The notes: generated by a model from the sequence alone, not told the origin. A DNA stretch of 6,265 nt from Verrucomicrobiota bacterium (GCA_028872685.1 JAPKEI010000166.1:1-6265), one strand, 5' to 3'; shown: positions 1 through 6,265, counted from the first letter of the stretch. Translations and numbers: made by a program.

Positions 1-54
1 CGCGCACACGTGCCGGAGCTGACGATCAAGCCAACTTCACAGTTATTTGTGTAG
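1..54 (+). CDS. possible C-terminal tail of an upstream gene (partial)
   Basis: The frame beginning at base 1 is open for 17 codons and ends at a TAG at 52-54. The predicted tail ends ...PELTIKPTSQLFV. Base composition changes after the stop: 1-40 is GC-rich, while 55-146 is AT-richer and looks intergenic. That is the only support for a real gene end here. Seventeen open codons can occur by chance and I do not recognise the peptide. Confidence 0.3.
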   Translation, partial: RAHVPELTIKPTSQLFV

Positions 55-146
55 CGAATCACCAACCGACCGTCATCGATTCAATCAATAGTTTAACCCG
101 TTTTATCAATTAACGCCCGAACGCTTTTCAGTGCTACCTTGACGGC

Positions 147-542
147 ATGAAAGCGAAGCTGATCATCCTATCCGGCGCCAGCCTCGTCCTGTTGGGCGGC
201 ACCGGTTGCACTGCAATTTCGGAGGACATCTTTGTGGGGCCTCCAATAGAACGGGAAAGCACTCCCTTCAAGCGATCGAATTACATTGAGACATTTGAAA
301 ATGGCCAGTTGATTTATCGGCTGACCGCAAAAGGCAAAGCTGCTGTCGCCAAAAATGAAAGGCAATTTGAATCGCGCTCGACTAATCGCCAAGCACGCCG
401 GGAAATTTCGAAGCCGTTTACTCAGCTTGTGGATTGGTCTGCCTCGACCATCACTCTGCCTTTTGAGATCGTGGGGCCCGGCGGGAGTTGGGGACGCATG
501 ATTGGGGAATCTAAAAAACCCGTTCCCCCAATCTATCCATAA
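147..542 (+). CDS. small predicted lipoprotein, function unknown
   Basis: This encodes 131 residues. The N-terminus looks like a lipoprotein signal: basic MKAK, a hydrophobic stretch at residues 5-16, then GGTGC with the candidate lipidated cysteine at position 21. The lipobox is relaxed, with Gly rather than Leu at -3, so lipidation is likely but not certain. The mature part of about 110 residues is polar and charged, with an Arg/Lys/Glu-rich centre (about 60-90), a Trp/Ser/Thr segment (about 95-110), a Gly-rich GPGGSWG (about 110-116) and a Pro-rich end. I recognise no domain. No clear Shine-Dalgarno precedes the ATG. An inverted repeat lies inside its 3' end. It is 69 bases upstream of the aminotransferase on the same strand. 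A lipid-anchored envelope protein is the only role I can infer. Confidence 0.72.
   Translation: MKAKLIILSGASLVLLGGTGCTAISEDIFVGPPIERESTPFKRSNYIETFENGQLIYRLTAKGKAAVAKNERQFESRSTNRQARREISKPFTQLVDWSASTITLPFEIVGPGGSWGRMIGESKKPVPPIYP
501..532 (+). other. inverted repeat in the 3' end of the lipoprotein gene
   Basis: ATTGGGG at 501-507 pairs perfectly with CCCCAAT at 526-532. Allowing one bulged C at 525, the stem extends by AA/TT (508-509 with 523-524), leaving a loop of about 13 bases. The hairpin lies just before the TAA at 540-542. No T-tract follows on the plus strand, so it does not look like a standard intrinsic terminator. It could stabilise the mRNA end, weakly attenuate read-through into the next gene, or be a chance product of Gly/Pro codons. 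Confidence 0.35.
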
Positions 543-611
543 AATAATAGCAATTCCACACCGATTCTGCTAACTAGAAACCACGGCACCGCGCTGGCCG
601 GCAGGTTATTA

Positions 612-1865
612 ATGTTTGCCCGCAAACAGATCGACATCGGCTACCGCGACTTGACCGCGGCTCTGGGTTATTGTTTGTGGTTCGGTTTTCATCGGCGGGA
701 ATTATTGACGGACCTCGAATCACTTTGGTCCAAAGACGACGATGCAGTAGCCGCGCTTTCCGTCCGCACTGCATTCGATTGCTGGCTCGCTACCCAAAAT
801 TTTCCGCGTGGCAGCGAGGTTATCGTTAGCGGCATCAACATTCCCGATATGGCGCGCATCCTCGAACATCACGGGCTGCACATGGTGCCGGTAGATGTGG
901 ATTTGCACACGATGGAAATCCTTGCCGATGAAGTGGAGGAAGCAATCACCCCCCATACGCGGCTGGTGCTCGTGGCGCATCTCTTCGGCTCGCGTATGGA
1001 CATGGATCCGGTTTTTGAAATCACCGACCAACATTCGGATATTTTGGTTGTGGAAGACTGCGCGCAGGCGTTTGACGGATGCAACGGCTATCGTGGTGAT
1101 GACCGCAGCGACTTAAGCCTCTTTAGCTTCGGCGCCATCAAAACCGCCAGCGCATTGGGCGGGGCACTTGCCCGCGTACGCGATACCGACGTGCGCGAGC
1201 GTATGCGCACAATGATGGCTACTTACCCCGCTCAAGGGCGCGGTTATTTTTTTAAACGCACCCTGAAATTTGCCGCGCTCAAAATACTAGGGCTCAATTG
1301 GGTGTATGCCGCCTTCACGCAGGCTTGCGGTATGTTTGGGGTGGATTATGATCAACTCGTGGTCAACGCCGTGCGCGGGTTTCGTGGTGATCTCATCCCT
1401 CTCTTGCGCCACCAACCTGCCCTGCCTCAACTAGCGCTCCTGCTCAGGCGATTGCGCCAATACCCACGCGAGCGACTTGAGGCCCGCCGCCGCGCCGGCC
1501 AGCTTGTTAACCATCAGCTACCCACCTCACTCCGCTGCGCCGGCCACGCTAACCCGCATAACACGTGGTGGCTCTTTCCAGTTTATACCAACTACAAGTC
1601 CGAACTGGTCAACGACCTACGCGCCGAAGGTTTTGACGCCACCGCCTCCTCCTCCCAACTCTGCGCAATGGAAGGTGTGGACGGACCCGCAGTCGATTGT
1701 GAGGATTTCATTGACGGCACCGTATACGTGCCCGTCTATGCTGACATCCCACACGATGCACTCGACCGCCTAGCCGCAACTCTCCGCCAGCACGCCCAAG
1801 CCATCCCCAGCGCACTCGAAGAAGAACCGGAAACAGAACTGGAACCGGCAATTCTCGCGGATTAA
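612..1865 (+). CDS. DegT/DnrJ/EryC1/StrS-family PLP-dependent aminotransferase, divergent
   Basis: This is a 417-residue fold-type I PLP enzyme, slightly longer than the 370-400 usual for the family. Visible family marks are VEDCAQAFDG (147-156), where Asp149 should contact the PLP pyridine nitrogen and Gln152 stacks on the ring, and SLFSFGAIKT (169-178), with Lys177 the expected Schiff-base lysine. The large domain runs to about residue 250 and the small C-terminal domain follows, with NPHNTWWLFPV where family members carry the substrate-facing strand. Two usual motifs are altered: GEGG after the lysine reads ALGG (181-184), and the NYRMSELQAA-type segment is not seen, with an Arg/Leu-rich stretch near 265-290 instead. 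The last 20 residues are an acidic tail rich in Glu and Pro. Known members aminate nucleotide-linked keto-sugars, but no sugar-nucleotide gene lies nearby, so the substrate is open. The start is the ATG at 612, preceded by a weak AGG at 603-605. Confidence 0.85.
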   Translation: MFARKQIDIGYRDLTAALGYCLWFGFHRRELLTDLESLWSKDDDAVAALSVRTAFDCWLATQNFPRGSEVIVSGINIPDMARILEHHGLHMVPVDVDLHTMEILADEVEEAITPHTRLVLVAHLFGSRMDMDPVFEITDQHSDILVVEDCAQAFDGCNGYRGDDRSDLSLFSFGAIKTASALGGALARVRDTDVRERMRTMMATYPAQGRGYFFKRTLKFAALKILGLNWVYAAFTQACGMFGVDYDQLVVNAVRGFRGDLIPLLRHQPALPQLALLLRRLRQYPRERLEARRRAGQLVNHQLPTSLRCAGHANPHNTWWLFPVYTNYKSELVNDLRAEGFDATASSSQLCAMEGVDGPAVDCEDFIDGTVYVPVYADIPHDALDRLAATLRQHAQAIPSALEEEPETELEPAILAD

Positions 1866-1923
1866 TTCTATTCTTCTCAAAAAAGCCTGACTCTGGTCCA
1901 CATTTCGTTTTCAATCCACGCCG

Positions 1924-2892
1924 ATGCGTTCGATTGATGAATTCTCCAGTGAACAGGAAGCCCGGCTACTAGGCGATTACCTGTACGCCAAGGGCATCGG
2001 CAATGACGTGGACGAGGAAGACGGCCTGTGGACGCTGTGGATTCACGATGACGATCAACTCGCAAAAGCCAAAGACGAGCTGAAGGCGTTCCGCGCCAAC
2101 CCCACCAACAGCCAATACGCCGAGGGGGCCCGGCAAGCCGCCACCCTGCGCAAAGAGGAAGCCCAAGCAGATGCACTCGCGGCAAAACGCCAAGTGGATG
2201 TGCGCACCCAAGTCTTTGGGCAAAGCATGACGGGCACACCGTATCTCACGTTTCTAATCATCGGCCTTTGCGTGATGGTTCAAGTACTGACCGTGGCGGA
2301 AAAAGATGTTAGTAAGCTCAAGATTTCCAACTTCCCCGCAAAACAACATATCACCGTTACCCAGATTTCGACTGGAAATGAAAAACAGAAAGTAAACGAC
2401 ACTTTTCTAGCGGAAATAACAGGCAAAAAAGTATTGGTAGGCAGCAAATATGAAAAGGCGGGGACTGGCCAAGTGTGGCGACTGGTGACGCCCATTCTTT
2501 TACACTTCGGATGGATGCATTTTATTTTCAACCTTTACTGGCTATATTTTTTAGGTGGCGGCATGGAAGGCAAACTCGGCACAGGACGATTCCTGGGGTT
2601 CATTCTATTGGCGGCCGTTCTTTCTAACCTCGGCCAATACCTGCTCAGCGGGCCCAACTTTGGCGGAATGTCAGGTGTCAACTACGGGCTCTTCGGCTAC
2701 CTTTGGATTCGCGGCAACCGCGATCCAAGCTTTGGCCTGCAGCTCGATCAAGGCACCATCACAATGCTGCTCATTTGGTTTGCCATTTGCTTCACCGGCC
2801 TCGTCGGCCCCATCGCCAACACCGCCCACACGCTGGGATTAGTGGTGGGAGTCGCCGGCGGCTGGCTCGCCTCCCAACGGGCGATGCGATAG
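1924..2892 (+). CDS. glpG: GlpG-type rhomboid intramembrane serine protease with enlarged loop 1
   Basis: This 322-residue protein should cleave transmembrane helices within the inner membrane. Residues 1-68 match the cytoplasmic N-terminal domain of Escherichia coli GlpG as I remember it, including the DY at 18-19 and the NP...Y at 59-65. A charged linker follows (about 69-100), then six predicted membrane segments near 107-123, 190-209, 222-241, 250-262, 277-295 and 301-316. The catalytic dyad is Ser250 in GGMSG and His302 in NTAHTLG. The HxxxxHxxxN motif (His194, His199, Asn203) and the loop-1 Trp185-Arg186 pair are intact, so the enzyme should be active. The segment between helix 1 and Trp185 is about 60 residues, clearly longer than in E. 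coli. The ATG start has no obvious ribosome binding site. The gene lies 58 bases after the aminotransferase. Its natural substrate cannot be read from context. Confidence 0.95.
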   Translation: MRSIDEFSSEQEARLLGDYLYAKGIGNDVDEEDGLWTLWIHDDDQLAKAKDELKAFRANPTNSQYAEGARQAATLRKEEAQADALAAKRQVDVRTQVFGQSMTGTPYLTFLIIGLCVMVQVLTVAEKDVSKLKISNFPAKQHITVTQISTGNEKQKVNDTFLAEITGKKVLVGSKYEKAGTGQVWRLVTPILLHFGWMHFIFNLYWLYFLGGGMEGKLGTGRFLGFILLAAVLSNLGQYLLSGPNFGGMSGVNYGLFGYLWIRGNRDPSFGLQLDQGTITMLLIWFAICFTGLVGPIANTAHTLGLVVGVAGGWLASQRAMR

Positions 2893-2905
2893 GTAGAGCG
2901 GATCG

Positions 2906-2937
2906 GAGTCCACGCCCTGCCCGCCTAACGTGGATTC
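2906..2937. terminator. candidate hairpin between convergent genes
   Basis: Bases 2906-2914 can pair with 2929-2937, with TCCACG/CGTGGA as the core. On the plus-strand transcript this gives a nine-pair stem containing one G-U pair and a 14-base loop. It sits 13 bases after the rhomboid stop and covers the stop codon of the convergent gene at 2925-2927. No T-tract follows on either strand, so a true intrinsic terminator is not established. The position between converging genes is the main reason to list it. Confidence 0.28.
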
Positions 2938-3725
2938 GCACTGAAAGCGTATTGATTGCCGCTCACGGTCACGTTTGGTGGACGCTTGGTTTTTTCAAAC
3001 CAATCATAACCGATCTTGAGATTTTGCCATTCACTAATCCACTTCGATTTCCTGTAGCGCTTCATATTGGCCTCTGTCATCCGAAAGGGAAAACTGTGCA
3101 CGCGAAAAAACCGCTGGCCGTTTTGCAGCGCGGCGTCGCACAACGAATATATTTCCTCAATGCGCGAATCGGTCATCGCGTAGCAGCCGATGCTCACGCA
3201 ATTGCCGTGGACCATCAGTGCGCTGCCGGTGCGTTGGCGCGCGCGGTCATAAGCGTTGGGATAGCCGAGGTTGAAGGACAGATGAAACCGACTGCGCGGA
3301 TTCATTCGCGCGCGTGGCACAAAATAAAACCCTTCTGGCGCTTGCCCATCGCCCTCCTTCAGCTTGGGGCCCAGCTCGCCAGAAAATTTACAAATGGCCC
3401 ACGTCTTGAAAAGTTTAAACTGTTTTCCATCATCCACCCAGAGCTCGAGCTGTTTCTCTTCCTTAAAAATACGAATGAACGCCGGTGCACCCCAGCGCAA
3501 GCCTTTCACACGGAGGGCAGATTCCAGCGCTGGGCGCACTCGCTTTGACGCAGCCGCAGAACGATCTGAGCGCGGCGCATATCTCCACGCGGCCAACGCC
3601 AATACGCCAAAAAACAACACGCCGATGACCAGCAAGAATCGCAATCGACTATTTTCCCTAAACACGCGGAAGACATTAGATAAACCCAACGATTCGAGCC
3701 ATCGCAAGTTATGGACAAGCGGCAA
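2925..3725 (-). CDS. membrane-anchored L,D-transpeptidase-fold (YkuD) protein, YafK-like
   Basis: This encodes up to 266 residues. One hydrophobic segment at about 30-47 is preceded by basic residues and followed by a polar linker, which predicts an anchor with the catalytic domain in the periplasm. The domain spans about 82-215. It contains the YkuD signature, MVHGNCVSIGCYAMTD (171-186), with catalytic Cys181 and His173. NLGYPNAYDRA (152-162) and VHSFPFRMTEANM (209-221) are the kind of sequence I associate with the YafK subgroup. YkuD proteins form or cut bonds at meso-diaminopimelate in peptidoglycan stems, and E. coli YafK (DpaA) is reported to release Braun lipoprotein from the wall. Which reaction this one performs is not decidable here. 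The start shown is a TTG 14 bases after the upstream stop, with no clear ribosome binding site. TTG at 3705-3707 or GTG at 3663-3665 are alternatives that keep the anchor. It is the last gene of the operon. Confidence 0.88.
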   Translation of the reverse strand: MPLVHNLRWLESLGLSNVFRVFRENSRLRFLLVIGVLFFGVLALAAWRYAPRSDRSAAASKRVRPALESALRVKGLRWGAPAFIRIFKEEKQLELWVDDGKQFKLFKTWAICKFSGELGPKLKEGDGQAPEGFYFVPRARMNPRSRFHLSFNLGYPNAYDRARQRTGSALMVHGNCVSIGCYAMTDSRIEEIYSLCDAALQNGQRFFRVHSFPFRMTEANMKRYRKSKWISEWQNLKIGYDWFEKTKRPPNVTVSGNQYAFSANPR

Positions 3726-3739
3726 TCGATCGATGCGAT

Positions 3740-4846
3740 TTATCGACTTGAGGGAACCGTTTCGTCGGCCAGCTTTTCGCCTTTTCCTCGCAAATGCCGG
3801 CTCAAAAACGAGCGCACCTGATTCTCACCCACAGCCCGTGGCGCGTTGTGGCCACCGTCTTTCACAGTGATAAGCGTGGATTCCACACCAACTTTCTTCA
3901 ATGCCGCGTGGTAGATCTGCGATTGATGAAACGGCACCAACGGATCCTTGGTGCCATGCACGTGCAAATGCGGCGCATCACCCTTGCTGACATGTGTGAG
4001 TGGTGAGGCTTGCCGCGTCTTCTCCTTCGCCTCCTGAATCGGTGCGCCGATCAGCAAGCTTTCAGGAGAATCGGGAGCATTATGCTTCATGCGGCTCGGA
4101 TGGTCATCCATTTGCAACAACGCACTGGGGCCATAATAATTTACCACGGCCGTTACACGACTGGATTGGCCGAGATGCTTTCCCAGTTTGCCCTCCAATT
4201 CCTTCACGCCACCAGTTGATCCGAGCATGGAAACCAGATGCCCGCCAGCTGAGGAACCCCATACCACAATCTTGTCTGGATCTATTCCGTGTTCCTTCGC
4301 GTTGCCACGCAACCATCGGATGGCTGCCTTGCAGTCATGAATTTGTGCCGGCCAAATGGCCTCACCCGTGAGCCGGTAGCCGATACTTACGCCAACGTAT
4401 TGGCCTGTTTGCACCATGGCGGCCACCCGGTTTATGCCACTGTTCTTATCGCCATTGCGCCAACCACCACCATGAATGAAAGCGATCACCGGCAGCGGTT
4501 CCTTGTCTTCACGCTTCACCGGCAAAATCAAATCGAGCATCTGCCTCGGATTCTCTGTGCCGGCATACAGAACGTCTCGCAGCACTTTGACATCTCTTGG
4601 TTGAGATGCCTCGGCATTACGAGGGCGTTTTAAGAAGCGCAAATGCTCTTCCATTGTAATGGCGCCATCCTTGTTGGCATCCACTCGCACAAAATTGCGC
4701 CGGGCATTTTGTGGCAATTCTGCCGGCATCAGTTTGCCGTCCTTGTTCCTGTCCCACTGCTTGAACAATGCCTCCGGTGAAGCCTTTTGCGCCGAAGCCC
4801 ATGGCCCAAGCGTCACCAAAAATATGCCACAAATAATCTTCTTCAT
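3740..4846 (-). CDS. secreted alpha/beta hydrolase (esterase/lipase type) with N-terminal EF-hand pair
   Basis: This is a 368-residue protein. The signal peptide spans residues 1-19, with predicted cleavage at ASA|Q. Two calcium-binding EF-hand loops follow: DRNKDGKLMPAE (32-43) and DANKDGAITMEE (56-67), both with acidic residues at loop positions 1, 5 and 12. The hydrolase domain starts near residue 85. It has the oxyanion motif HGGGW (125-129), the nucleophile elbow GSSAG (197-201, Ser199), and Asp301 and His333 in the positions expected for a triad. This pattern matches the carboxylesterase/BD-FAE group, whose members remove acyl groups from small esters or from plant polysaccharide side chains. 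The substrate here is unknown. Its ATG overlaps the upstream stop as ATGA, and a strong AAGGAG lies five bases ahead, so the start is secure. It looks like a divergent paralogue of the preceding hydrolase, as both share IRW(L/V)R and GG(H) elements. Location is predicted periplasmic or extracellular. Confidence 0.9.
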   Translation of the reverse strand: MKKIICGIFLVTLGPWASAQKASPEALFKQWDRNKDGKLMPAELPQNARRNFVRVDANKDGAITMEEHLRFLKRPRNAEASQPRDVKVLRDVLYAGTENPRQMLDLILPVKREDKEPLPVIAFIHGGGWRNGDKNSGINRVAAMVQTGQYVGVSIGYRLTGEAIWPAQIHDCKAAIRWLRGNAKEHGIDPDKIVVWGSSAGGHLVSMLGSTGGVKELEGKLGKHLGQSSRVTAVVNYYGPSALLQMDDHPSRMKHNAPDSPESLLIGAPIQEAKEKTRQASPLTHVSKGDAPHLHVHGTKDPLVPFHQSQIYHAALKKVGVESTLITVKDGGHNAPRAVGENQVRSFLSRHLRGKGEKLADETVPSSR

Positions 4847-5703
4847 TTCGACTCCTTCTTGATTGTCGGCTCACCCTTCAGCCACCCAAGCGAATTCAGG
4901 AAATCATCCATCTTGATTACGGTATCTGGATAAGCATCACCCTTACCTTTGTTAAAGAACCCATGAGTCGCCCCCTCGTAAAGGTGCAGCTCACTACGGC
5001 TACCCACAGCCACCAAACGTTTTTCGTACTCCTGAGCGGTACTCACCGGAATCAGTTTATCCTTGGTCCCAAGAAAAACAATCGTCGGAGGAGCTCCCTT
5101 GCGAATATTGTGCATAGGAGAAATCTCCTTCCAACGTGGTTTCACCCGATCATGCCCATAGCCCTTGGAGCTGTTATCATAAACCGGATTAAAGAGTACC
5201 AGCACATCAGGCTTGCTGCTGACCTTTAGGTTCTCGCCTTCCTCTTCCAACCCCGGGCAATTACCCGTAGCCGCAGCAACGTGCCCACCAGCCGAACCAC
5301 CGCCCGCAGCCACGCGCTTGGGATCCACTCCCAATTTACCAGCGTTGGCCCGCACCCAACGGATGGCTGACTTGCCATCTTTCACACACTCAAAGGGGGT
5401 TGTCTTGTTACGGCTTTTCACTCGGTACTCCGCAGTGATCGCCACCATCCCTCGCGAGGCGAGATACGTACAGTGAGGTTCAAATTGCTTAGGTGTCCCC
5501 CCGCTCCAGCCCCCTCCAAAGAAGAATACAATTGCCGGGCGTCGATCCGAGGCCTTGTGGTCCTTAGGATTAAATACGTGCAAGAACAGTTTGGTGTCCT
5601 CCACTTGTTTATACTGAATGGCCTTCGCTCCATCGAGTTTGACCAATTGGGCTGAGGCCGCCAGTGGCAGCACGAATGAGAGTAGGAGTAATGCGCGTTT
5701 CAT
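4843..5703 (-). CDS. secreted alpha/beta hydrolase (acetyl esterase type)
   Basis: This is a 286-residue protein with a signal peptide at 1-18 (hydrophobic core at 4-14, predicted cleavage ASA|Q). The alpha/beta hydrolase fold fills the rest. The nucleophile elbow is GGSAG (135-139) with Ser137, Asp215 lies in GTKD, and His247 in GATHGFF, so the triad is intact. The oxyanion motif reads FFGGGW (61-66) instead of the usual HGGGW, with Phe in place of His. Family members hydrolyse short-chain esters, and several act on acetylated sugars or xylan. The specific substrate is not visible. The ATG at 5703 is only four bases after the stop of the PIG-L gene and lacks a good ribosome binding site, so coupled translation is likely. 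Its TGA stop overlaps the next start. Residues 109-141 resemble the matching part of the following EF-hand hydrolase, consistent with an old tandem duplication. Confidence 0.9.
   Translation of the reverse strand: MKRALLLLSFVLPLAASAQLVKLDGAKAIQYKQVEDTKLFLHVFNPKDHKASDRRPAIVFFFGGGWSGGTPKQFEPHCTYLASRGMVAITAEYRVKSRNKTTPFECVKDGKSAIRWVRANAGKLGVDPKRVAAGGGSAGGHVAAATGNCPGLEEEGENLKVSSKPDVLVLFNPVYDNSSKGYGHDRVKPRWKEISPMHNIRKGAPPTIVFLGTKDKLIPVSTAQEYEKRLVAVGSRSELHLYEGATHGFFNKGKGDAYPDTVIKMDDFLNSLGWLKGEPTIKKESK
4852..4857 (-). promoter_or_regulatory. strong ribosome binding site for the EF-hand hydrolase
   Basis: On the minus strand AAGGAG lies five bases upstream of the ATG at 4846. It falls inside the last codons of the preceding hydrolase gene. 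It is the only clear Shine-Dalgarno in the window. Together with the ATGA overlap, it suggests translational coupling with independent re-initiation. Confidence 0.75.
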
Positions 5704-5707
5704 GAAT

Positions 5708-6265
5708 TTATTTTTTGAAAAATGGGAACAGTGTTTTTAACTCCGCTTCGCTCGGGCGGCGGCCATATTCGCAAACTTCAAATGCCTCGGCAGTTTTTAC
5801 AGCCTTGCCTTTCTCCGGGCCATACCATTTCACCAGCGACTCGCGGAAGAGATCAGCAATGCGGCCGTTACGGCCAGTCCAACTGGCCTTGAGGATTTCC
5901 TTTCGCGCCACGGGATCGTGGGCCTTGCGCTGGATGAGCGTCTGCGCCGAGCCATTTGCGCCACCCTCGTAAACTTGTGATTCCAGTGCATCGAGCGCAT
6001 GCACTTTTTTATCGAACACATCGTCGATAGAAATCGCGATGTCTGCCTGGAAAGGATAGGGGCGAGTGAAGCGATCGGGGAAATACATAAAGACAGGATT
6101 CCGCTTCACCGGCGGCGTATCGGGCACATAAAACGGAACGCCCACCATGAAGGCCGCATCGCGAATGAGCAGTCCGGCGTTGCGGTGATCCGGATGATAA
6201 TCATGCGGGCGATGAGTAAAAACAAGATCCGCCTGCCATTCGCGAATTAGTCGTGCAATGGTTTT
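5708..6265 (-). CDS. PIG-L (LmbE-like) zinc-dependent deacetylase, 5' end beyond the window
   Basis: The frame is open from the right edge to the TAA at 5708-5710, giving 185 residues. The ATG at 6146-6148 is internal: 39 further codons upstream, up to the edge, carry family sequence. They include FTHRPHDYHPDHRNAG, whose HPDH (visible residues 24-27) is the C-terminal zinc-binding motif of PIG-L enzymes. The N-terminal AHPDD zinc motif and any signal peptide must lie outside the window; family length suggests 90-110 residues are missing. PIG-L enzymes remove N-acetyl groups, typically from GlcNAc-containing compounds (MshB, GlcNAc-PI deacetylase), and sometimes from other amides. The C-terminal half (about 80-185) is charged and ends near FPFFKK. 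It is the first visible gene of the minus-strand operon, four bases ahead of a secreted esterase, which suggests joint action on acetylated or acylated sugars. Substrate and cell location cannot be stated. Confidence 0.88.
   Translation of the reverse strand, partial: KTIARLIREWQADLVFTHRPHDYHPDHRNAGLLIRDAAFMVGVPFYVPDTPPVKRNPVFMYFPDRFTRPYPFQADIAISIDDVFDKKVHALDALESQVYEGGANGSAQTLIQRKAHDPVARKEILKASWTGRNGRIADLFRESLVKWYGPEKGKAVKTAEAFEVCEYGRRPSEAELKTLFPFFKK

Noticed and set aside
139..144. TTGACG resembling a -35 promoter element
   Set aside because: It lies directly against the lipoprotein ATG, so a promoter using it would start inside the gene. No matching -10 supports it.
55..146. Promoter for the lipoprotein gene
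   Set aside because: The stretch is AT-richer and could hold one (for example near TTTTATCAAT), but I found no convincing pair of -35 and -10 boxes with proper spacing.
1866..1923. Terminator or promoter between the aminotransferase and rhomboid genes
   Set aside because: No stem longer than four pairs and no convincing promoter boxes are visible in this 58-base gap.
2703..3548. Long plus-strand open frame of 281 codons
   Set aside because: It overlaps the end of the rhomboid gene in another frame and then runs antisense to the YkuD-fold gene, both of which have clear family motifs. Its translation is Arg/His/Ala-rich with no recognisable domain.
3364..3870. Plus-strand open frame of 168 codons
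   Set aside because: It runs antisense to the YkuD-fold gene and the end of the EF-hand hydrolase and lacks any domain; it is best explained as a shadow of those genes.
6146..6148. ATG as the start of the PIG-L gene
   Set aside because: The frame stays open to the window edge, and the 39 upstream codons encode the HPDH zinc motif, so this ATG is an internal methionine.

Overview
The window reads as an ordinary chromosomal stretch of a Gram-negative, envelope-rich bacterium. Secreted alpha/beta hydrolases, one fused to EF-hands, next to a PIG-L deacetylase are a combination I associate with Verrucomicrobiota or Planctomycetota. That placement is inference: no rRNA or other marker is present. 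Most starts lack a clear Shine-Dalgarno, which fits but does not prove it. I see no rRNA, tRNA, insertion sequence, CRISPR array or phage gene, and no gene-free stretch longer than 300 bases.

Plus-strand half (1-2892): a possible C-terminal tail of an upstream gene (1-54); a small predicted lipoprotein of unknown function (147-542); a divergent DegT-type PLP aminotransferase (612-1865); and a GlpG-type rhomboid intramembrane protease (1924-2892). Gaps of 69 and 58 bases make co-transcription possible but not proven.

Minus-strand half (2925-6265, read right to left): a tight four-gene set made of a PIG-L deacetylase cut by the window edge (5708-6265), a secreted alpha/beta hydrolase (4843-5703), a second secreted alpha/beta hydrolase with two EF-hands (3740-4846), and a membrane-anchored YafK-like L,D-transpeptidase-fold protein (2925-3725). 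The junctions are a 4-base gap, a 4-base ATGA overlap and a 14-base gap, so this is very probably one operon. Its promoter lies beyond the right edge.

The two halves converge at 2893-2924, where an imperfect inverted repeat spans the junction. The best hypothesis for the operon is removal of acyl or acetyl groups from carbohydrate, together with a cell-wall activity. No substrate can be read from the sequence. Nothing here is clearly a new system. The most interesting points are the operon combination, the long loop-1 insertion in the rhomboid, the altered motifs in the aminotransferase, and the non-canonical oxyanion motif in one hydrolase.
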